NCBI GenBank assembly: GCA_011391085.1
Contig: JAABRD010000020.1
Location: 1 to 64,000 of the forward strand
DNA from: Thiotrichaceae bacterium
GTDB taxonomy: Bacteria > Pseudomonadota > Gammaproteobacteria > Beggiatoales > Beggiatoaceae
Length of the DNA: 64,000 nucleotides
Direction of reading: 5' to 3'
Shown here: one piece after another, positions 59,829 through 64,000 of the stretch
Layout of the letters: each line of letters begins with the position of its first letter
Position numbering within the stretch: position 1 is the first letter of the stretch
Notes under the pieces: model-generated
What the model saw: the letters and a program-made list of their open reading frames with translations, nothing else
Database searches by the model: none
What the model was told of the DNA's origin: nothing
Translations under genes and position numbers: made by a program

Positions 59829-60695
59829 TCAGACGTGGTCAGATGTGGATTTTAAAGCATAGACCTGTCCGACAGACAATCCTGTGTATTTGGCTACCAT
59901 TTCTATCGACACCCCATCGATTAACATCCGGCGGGCTGCCGCGAAACGTTCTTCTTCACGTCCTTCTTCTCTCCCTTTCGTCCGTCCCGTTCGCAAGGCA
60001 AGTTCCACCATCCCCCGTTCATCTTGGGCTTTCATCCCCCAATACTCATAAATTTCTAACTCCTGTGGGGACCACTGAAACTGATTGGCAATATCATACG
60101 CTGCACGTAACGCCACCGTATCCGCATGAGAAGGGATCACTTCTAAGTCACTGGCATATTTGAGAAAGTAGGCCCATTTGTCCAATGGCGTCTGTAACTC
60201 GTGTGCGGCTTTGGTAAACTTGGGCAATTCCAAAAAATTAAATTCCAAGTCTCGCAATTCCTGAACCTGCGTTTCACAGTTGATTAACAAATGGCGACTC
60301 AGGTAGTGACTATTACTAAACTCCGCAAAGTTTAAAATCCCAATGAAAATAACCTGATTGAGGCTAGGATAATCTTCGCCGCGGTGTAATTGGCTACTAT
60401 AACTTTTGGCCACATAATATTGAAAACGTTGGCGAATACCCCGCAAATTTTCCATTTGCATCTCCACAATGAAATGGATTCCGCGTTGATCGGTCGCCTT
60501 GACATCCAACAACGTATATTTGAGGAGGTCGAGTTTTGGCGCCTGATACGGATTTAAAATTTCCACTTGTTGAATCGTTTTAGAACCCTGTAAGTCTAGC
60601 ACCGCGTTGAGAAACTCAATGAGGACTTCTTTATGTTGGTCGTTGCCAAAGATTTTTTTAAAGGCAACGTCGTTTTTTGGATTGACGAATTGCAT
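59829..60695 (-). CDS. Rpn-type PD-(D/E)XK recombination-promoting nuclease
   Basis: 288 residues beginning MQFVNPKNDVAFKKIFGNDQ, the hallmark of Rpn/PDDEXK_2 transposase-like proteins. LDVKATDQRGIHFIVEMQM contains the acidic and E-x-Q catalytic pattern. The C-terminal KGREEGREEERFAAARRMLI basic-acidic stretch is usual. These proteins nick or cut DNA; some act in anti-phage defence. They are often present in many copies. Confidence 0.92.
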   Translation of the reverse strand: MQFVNPKNDVAFKKIFGNDQHKEVLIEFLNAVLDLQGSKTIQQVEILNPYQAPKLDLLKYTLLDVKATDQRGIHFIVEMQMENLRGIRQRFQYYVAKSYSSQLHRGEDYPSLNQVIFIGILNFAEFSNSHYLSRHLLINCETQVQELRDLEFNFLELPKFTKAAHELQTPLDKWAYFLKYASDLEVIPSHADTVALRAAYDIANQFQWSPQELEIYEYWGMKAQDERGMVELALRTGRTKGREEGREEERFAAARRMLIDGVSIEMVAKYTGLSVGQVYALKSTSDHV

Positions 60696-60961
60696 TTCAA
60701 TAATACCTGTTTGAGGAATACGGAAAGATAGATAATATATTGGAACAGTATACCAAATTTATTTTGCATAGGCATTCAGGATTGCTAAATATTATAATTT
60801 GAATGGGTACTTAGGACTGCCAGTCCTGATGAACCAAAACTCGTTTTGGGACTCCACTGCCTTAAAGAAACTAAATTTCTTACTCTTTACTTCACAAAAC
60901 GACTTGCCCAAAGTATAATGTTCTAAACTTTACCACATTTCCATTTATCAGGACACTCTCA
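60696..60961. other. intergenic region before speE
   Basis: AGGACTGCCAGTCCT (60812), CCAAAACTCGTTTTGGGACTC (60835) and a worn AAGAAACTAAATTTCTT (60865) are repeat fragments. No gene; the speE promoter is probably in 60880-60950 but not clear. Confidence 0.5.
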
Positions 60962-61816
60962 ATGACAAATTTAGATAGTAAATGGTTTACAGAAGCCGAT
61001 TACACCAATGGCGTCGCTTTTTCCTTACGTGTTACCCAGAAATTACATGAGGAAACCACGCCCTTTCAACACCTCGCCATCTATGATACCACCGATTTTG
61101 GCAAATTAATGACCCTGGATAACATGTTAATGGTCACCGACCGCGACAATTTCATTTACCATGAAATGATAACCCACCCGGTCTTGTTCACGCATCCAGC
61201 ACCGCGTAAAGTGGCGATTATTGGCGGTGGCGATTGCGGCACGTTGCGCGAAGTGTTAAAACATCCAGACATTAAACAAGCGTTACAAATTGAAATTGAT
61301 GAACGAGTCACCCGCGTGGCCGAACAATATTTTCCCACCCTATGCGAATCCAATCGCGACCCACGGGCGGAATTTCACTTTGAAGATGGCATCAAATGGA
61401 TGGCTAACGCAAAAGAGAATAGCCTAGATGTCATCATCATTGACAGCACTGACCCACTTGGTCCTGCCGAAGGGTTATTCAATGAGGAGTTTTACCGTCA
61501 ATGCCACCGTGTCTTAACTCCGACTGGATTACTAGCCCAACAAAGCGAATCGCCGCTGTTACATCTCCCCTTATTACAATCCATGCACCAAGCCATGCGC
61601 CAAGCCGGTTTTGGACGGACCCGCACGTTGCATTTTCCGCAATGTATCTATCCCTCTGGCTGGTGGTCTGTCACCCTCGCAGGAATGGGCGACCTCACTG
61701 AATTTCGTATTGCCGACGTGGTTCACAAACATTTTGAAACGCGCTATTATAATGCCGATATTCACCGCGCCAGTTTTGCATTGCCGACGTTTGTCATAGA
61801 AGCATTGCTGGATTAG
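60962..61816 (+). CDS. speE: spermidine synthase (polyamine aminopropyltransferase)
   Basis: 284 residues. FTEADYTNGVAFSLRVTQKL start, DNMLMVTDRDNFIYHEMI, the SAM-type VAIIGGGDCGTLREVLKH, and IIIDSTDPLGPAEGLF with the catalytic Asp. It transfers aminopropyl from decarboxylated SAM (made by SpeD at 51810) to putrescine. Start behind AGGACACTCTCA. Confidence 0.97.
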   Translation: MTNLDSKWFTEADYTNGVAFSLRVTQKLHEETTPFQHLAIYDTTDFGKLMTLDNMLMVTDRDNFIYHEMITHPVLFTHPAPRKVAIIGGGDCGTLREVLKHPDIKQALQIEIDERVTRVAEQYFPTLCESNRDPRAEFHFEDGIKWMANAKENSLDVIIIDSTDPLGPAEGLFNEEFYRQCHRVLTPTGLLAQQSESPLLHLPLLQSMHQAMRQAGFGRTRTLHFPQCIYPSGWWSVTLAGMGDLTEFRIADVVHKHFETRYYNADIHRASFALPTFVIEALLD

Positions 61817-61827
61817 CATTGACGAAC

Positions 61828-61860
61828 AGAAACTCAGTTTCTTTGAGAAACTGAGTTTCT
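61828..61860 (+). terminator. GAAACTCAGTTTC double palindrome after speE
   Basis: AGAAACTCAGTTTCTTTG then AGAAACTGAGTTTCT, 12 bases past the speE stop. Repeat-family copy and probable terminator. Confidence 0.55.
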
Positions 61861-61870
61861 CAGTATAATT

Positions 61871-62417
61871 ATGGATAACGTGAAAGTAATTTGTCCTCTG
61901 TGCGAAGCCGGTGAATTAATTTTTAAAACCAGCCCCTGGACTTACTGTTATAAAGAACACGACTTTGTTTTAGAAGACATTGAGTTTGCCGAATGTACCA
62001 GTTGTCATTCAGAATTGATTCTGCCCGATCAAAGTCGTCGAAACGAAGCACGTATTCGTGACGAACACCGCAAAATCGATGGTCTGTTAACCAGTATTGA
62101 CATTACCCAATTAAAAAAACATTTTCATCTTACCGAAAGTCAAGCCTCTCAAATTTTCGGGAGTTTGGATTTTTCTAAATATGAAACGGGTGAACAGATT
62201 CAAAATAAGTAGTGAAGCAGAAGTTTTCTGGTATAACGACACCCTCACCCCCGGCCCCTCTCCCTCTGGGAGAGGGGCCGGGGGTGAGGGCGACGATTGA
62301 AAATACCGTAAAATTTCTGCTTCGGTACTTATCGCCGTGGACCGACTGATGAGACTCACCCTCAAAGTGCCTCAATGTTTTGAAGAACTTTGTAAAATAG
62401 CAAAAGTTCAGAATTAA
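61871..62417 (+). pseudogene. MqsA-like (YgiT-type zinc finger) antitoxin interrupted by an element
   Basis: The N-terminal zinc-binding part has CPLCEAGELIF and CTSCHSELILP, and the HTH part LKKHFHLTESQASQIFG ... FSKYETGEQIQ. It stops at 62212 inside a palindromic insertion (62205-62332). The expected C-terminal helix then reappears in another frame as VDRLMRLTLKVPQCFEEL and ends at 62417. MqsA proteins bind DNA and neutralise MqsR-like or HigB-like toxins; no toxin gene is beside it. The truncated product (113 residues) may still be made. Confidence 0.78.
62205..62332. mobile_element. AAGTASYGAAGCAGAA-ended palindromic element
   Basis: The arms ATAAGTAGTGAAGCAGAA and TTCTGCTTCGGTACTTAT frame a perfect CCCTCACCCCCGGCCCCTCT hairpin. 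128 bp, inserted in the antitoxin gene. The core hairpin also occurs in the elements at 6409 and 33824, but the ends differ. Confidence 0.78.
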
Positions 62418-62429
62418 TAATGTAAAACT

Positions 62430-62460
62430 CAGGAGTCCAAAGCGTAGCTTTGGACTCCTA
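62430..62460. repeat. AGGAGTCCAAAGC palindrome
   Basis: AGGAGTCCAAAGC, GTA, GCTTTGGACTCCT, a perfect copy just above the next gene. Confidence 0.85.
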
Positions 62461-62471
62461 AACTATCAATT

Positions 62472-63107
62472 ATGGCCTTCAGTAACTATAAAAATCTTGC
62501 CCAAGTTCAACAGCAGTTTAACATCACCTATCAAGAGGAAAAATTTTTGGTTATCCAAGAATATCAAGTTCCCGCCACCTTTCTCAGCGACTTTGAGTTT
62601 TGGCGAGAACACTTGGACATCTATGCTTCAGAAGCCTCGCGTTGCGAAATTATTATTTCGCCAATACTTAGAGAAGTCTATAAACGCCACTATACTCAAT
62701 GTTCTTTTTGGATTCAGAAAAATATCTCTTATGACGACGTTCTCACCGGCATTCCTGATTACCTCTTTTCCACCAAATCTAAACTGGGCAAAACCGTCCT
62801 AGAAAAACCGCTATTGGTTATTGTGGAAGCTAAGAAAAACGACTTTGAACAAGGTTGGGGACAATGTTTGGCAGAATTGGTGGCGGCCCAAAAAATCAAT
62901 GCCGATTCGAAGCGTACCGTCTATGGAATTGTCACGGATGGAAATGTCTGGCAATTTGGCAAATTGACGGCTGATCTATTTACCAAACATCCCGAAAATT
63001 ACATCATTGATAACTTAAATAAATTATTTGGTGCCATCGATTTAGTTCTGCAAATGACGTTATTCCAAACTCAGGACCAAACCCAGGAGTCCAAAGCTAC
63101 GCTTTAG
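62472..63107 (+). CDS. PD-(D/E)XK nuclease-superfamily protein
   Basis: 211 residues. GIPDYLFSTKSK (D96) and LLVIVEAKKNDF (E119, K121) form the PD...ExK site, followed by GWGQCLAELVAAQ and VYGIVTDGNVWQFGKL, the usual core of restriction-endonuclease-like hypothetical proteins in filamentous bacteria. Substrate unknown. The last residues ESKATL and the stop come from the AGGAGTCCAAAGC palindrome at 63087-63115. Confidence 0.82.
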   Translation: MAFSNYKNLAQVQQQFNITYQEEKFLVIQEYQVPATFLSDFEFWREHLDIYASEASRCEIIISPILREVYKRHYTQCSFWIQKNISYDDVLTGIPDYLFSTKSKLGKTVLEKPLLVIVEAKKNDFEQGWGQCLAELVAAQKINADSKRTVYGIVTDGNVWQFGKLTADLFTKHPENYIIDNLNKLFGAIDLVLQMTLFQTQDQTQESKATL

Positions 63108-63115
63108 ACTCCTGA
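63087..63115. repeat. AGGAGTCCAAAGC palindrome
   Basis: AGGAGTCCAAAGC, TAC, GCTTTAGACTCCT, overlapping the end of the nuclease gene and supplying its stop codon. Confidence 0.85.
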
Positions 63116-63153
63116 AATCAACACCCTCACTCCCTAAACACAAGGAAACCATT

Positions 63154-64000
63154 ATGTTCAACAACCTCAAAATCAAAACTCGTCTTTGGCTAAGTTTCGG
63201 AATACTCATCCTAGCTATGGCCGGTATGGGTAGCTTTGCCATCTTTCAGATGTACGAACTGACCACCACCGCCACACTGTTGTACAACCACCCGTATACG
63301 GCTGGTAAAGCCATCCGCGAAGCGACTATCAATCTCAAGCAAATGCGTATCTTAACCCTCCGGTCGGCCCTCTTTACGGACAACGTGGAACTCGATTCGA
63401 CCCTGGTTGAAGTTGACGCCCTCAAAGAACAAAATCGCCAACTTCACGTCATCATCAAAGAACGTTTCCTGGGTGACCTGCAAGAAATCGAAGCGTTTAT
63501 TACCCTGTCAGGCAAACACGGGGAACTACGTGACGAAGCCATCAATCTCCTCAAAACCGGGAACCGCGAACAAGCTGTTTTATTCCTCCTCGGCAGTGAA
63601 TATACCAAACAATTTGAGGAACTCGAAAGACATATCAAAAAAATTATGAAATTCGGTAACGACAAAGCGGAAGCGTTCATGCTCAGTGGAAATGCTCAGG
63701 CCCACAATTCCTACCGCTGGACGTTGGGCGTCCTCATTGCCACGATTATATTGTCCCTGTGGATGGGGATAACATTGGCACAAGCCGTCAATCGTCCCTT
63801 GAATCAAGCCGTCGCCATCGCTAAGGCGATTACCGCAGGCACTCTGAACAACGAAATTGAGGTGACTTCCACCAATGAAACTGGCCAACTGCTGTCCGCA
63901 TTAAGCACCATGCAAAGTCAGTTATGGGAACGTTTTGAAGAAGATAAACGCATCACCGAAGAAATCAATACCGTCACACATGCGGCTTCTCAAGGGGACT
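63154..64000 (+). CDS. methyl-accepting chemotaxis protein, N-terminal part (runs off the window)
   Basis: 282 codons visible. It begins MFNNLKIKTRLWLSFGILIL with AAGGAAACC upstream. One membrane helix (about 10-30), a helical periplasmic sensor domain of about 160 residues, a second membrane helix (WTLGVLIATIILSLWMGITL), then a HAMP domain (AVNRPLNQAVAIAKAITAGT) and EEINTVTHAASQGD. This layout is that of chemoreceptors with a 4-helix bundle sensor; the signalling domain lies beyond the window. A sensor kinase is the alternative. Confidence 0.8.
   Translation, partial: MFNNLKIKTRLWLSFGILILAMAGMGSFAIFQMYELTTTATLLYNHPYTAGKAIREATINLKQMRILTLRSALFTDNVELDSTLVEVDALKEQNRQLHVIIKERFLGDLQEIEAFITLSGKHGELRDEAINLLKTGNREQAVLFLLGSEYTKQFEELERHIKKIMKFGNDKAEAFMLSGNAQAHNSYRWTLGVLIATIILSLWMGITLAQAVNRPLNQAVAIAKAITAGTLNNEIEVTSTNETGQLLSALSTMQSQLWERFEEDKRITEEINTVTHAASQGD

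Overview
The window looks like a gammaproteobacterial chromosome segment. The protein set (oligoribonuclease next to Nnr and TsaE, PIMT next to a TolC-type protein, the rpsP-rimM-trmD-rplS cluster, an E. coli-type SpeD) points to Gammaproteobacteria. Two monoheme cytochromes c, moderate GC and an exceptional density of short palindromes and miniature inverted-repeat elements suggest a large sulfur-oxidiser genome of the Beggiatoa/Thioploca/Thiomargarita kind (Thiotrichales). That placement is inference; no rRNA gene is present.

Layout. 1-5.5 kb: a 100-bp tandem repeat, a CcsA/YpjD-like membrane protein, two paralogous coiled-coil proteins, and thiC behind a TPP riboswitch. 5.5-13.5 kb: PIMT, TolC-type protein, a PIN-domain toxin-antitoxin pair, a 2-hydroxyacid dehydrogenase, a DprA-like protein, a cytochrome c and a frameshifted M48 peptidase. 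13.8-20.2 kb: orn, nnr, tsaE and a MscK-type channel whose signal peptide is out of frame. 20.2-23.9 kb: nested mobile elements, a type IIG restriction enzyme relic, rplU-rpmA. 23.9-31.8 kb: sixA, cytochrome c, metY-like, grxD and three related secreted proteins, one with a CAP domain, two of them products of a tandem duplication. 31.9-41.7 kb: decayed fragments, a Panacea-type toxin-antitoxin pair, a six-gene operon of ATPases and membrane proteins, a DsbC-like protein. 41.7-52.7 kb: yajQ, rplS-trmD-rimM-rpsP, a frameshifted PhnD-like binding protein, a 1027-residue DUF349 protein, a thioredoxin/CcdA fusion, a toxin-antitoxin relic, speD. 52.7-64 kb: tRNA-Met, OsmC-type protein, Bax-inhibitor-1 protein, TRAP and NMT1-type binding proteins, DUF2726 protein, tRNA-Arg, a Cys-repeat secreted protein, two PD-(D/E)XK nucleases, speE, an interrupted MqsA-like antitoxin, and the start of a chemoreceptor.

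Working together. SpeD and SpeE supply the two steps of spermidine synthesis from separate loci. orn-nnr-tsaE and rpsP-rimM-trmD-rplS are conserved housekeeping clusters. DsbC-like, thioredoxin/CcdA, OsmC and glutaredoxin proteins form a thiol-redox theme. The least explained unit is the operon at 34.1-40.4 kb: two copies of a membrane protein plus membrane-anchored NTPase-like pair, then an AAA-TPR ATPase and a ParA/MinD-like ATPase.

The intergenic space is dominated by non-autonomous elements. I separate four main kinds: a GAAACTMAGTTTC double palindrome; a TATAGTRRTATTC-ended element with interchangeable internal hairpins; an AGGACTTACGCAA-ended element with 5-bp target duplications; and a GGTAGTGATGCA-ended element with 8-bp target duplications. 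Several are inserted into one another, which gives an internal proof of mobility. No intact transposase gene is visible.
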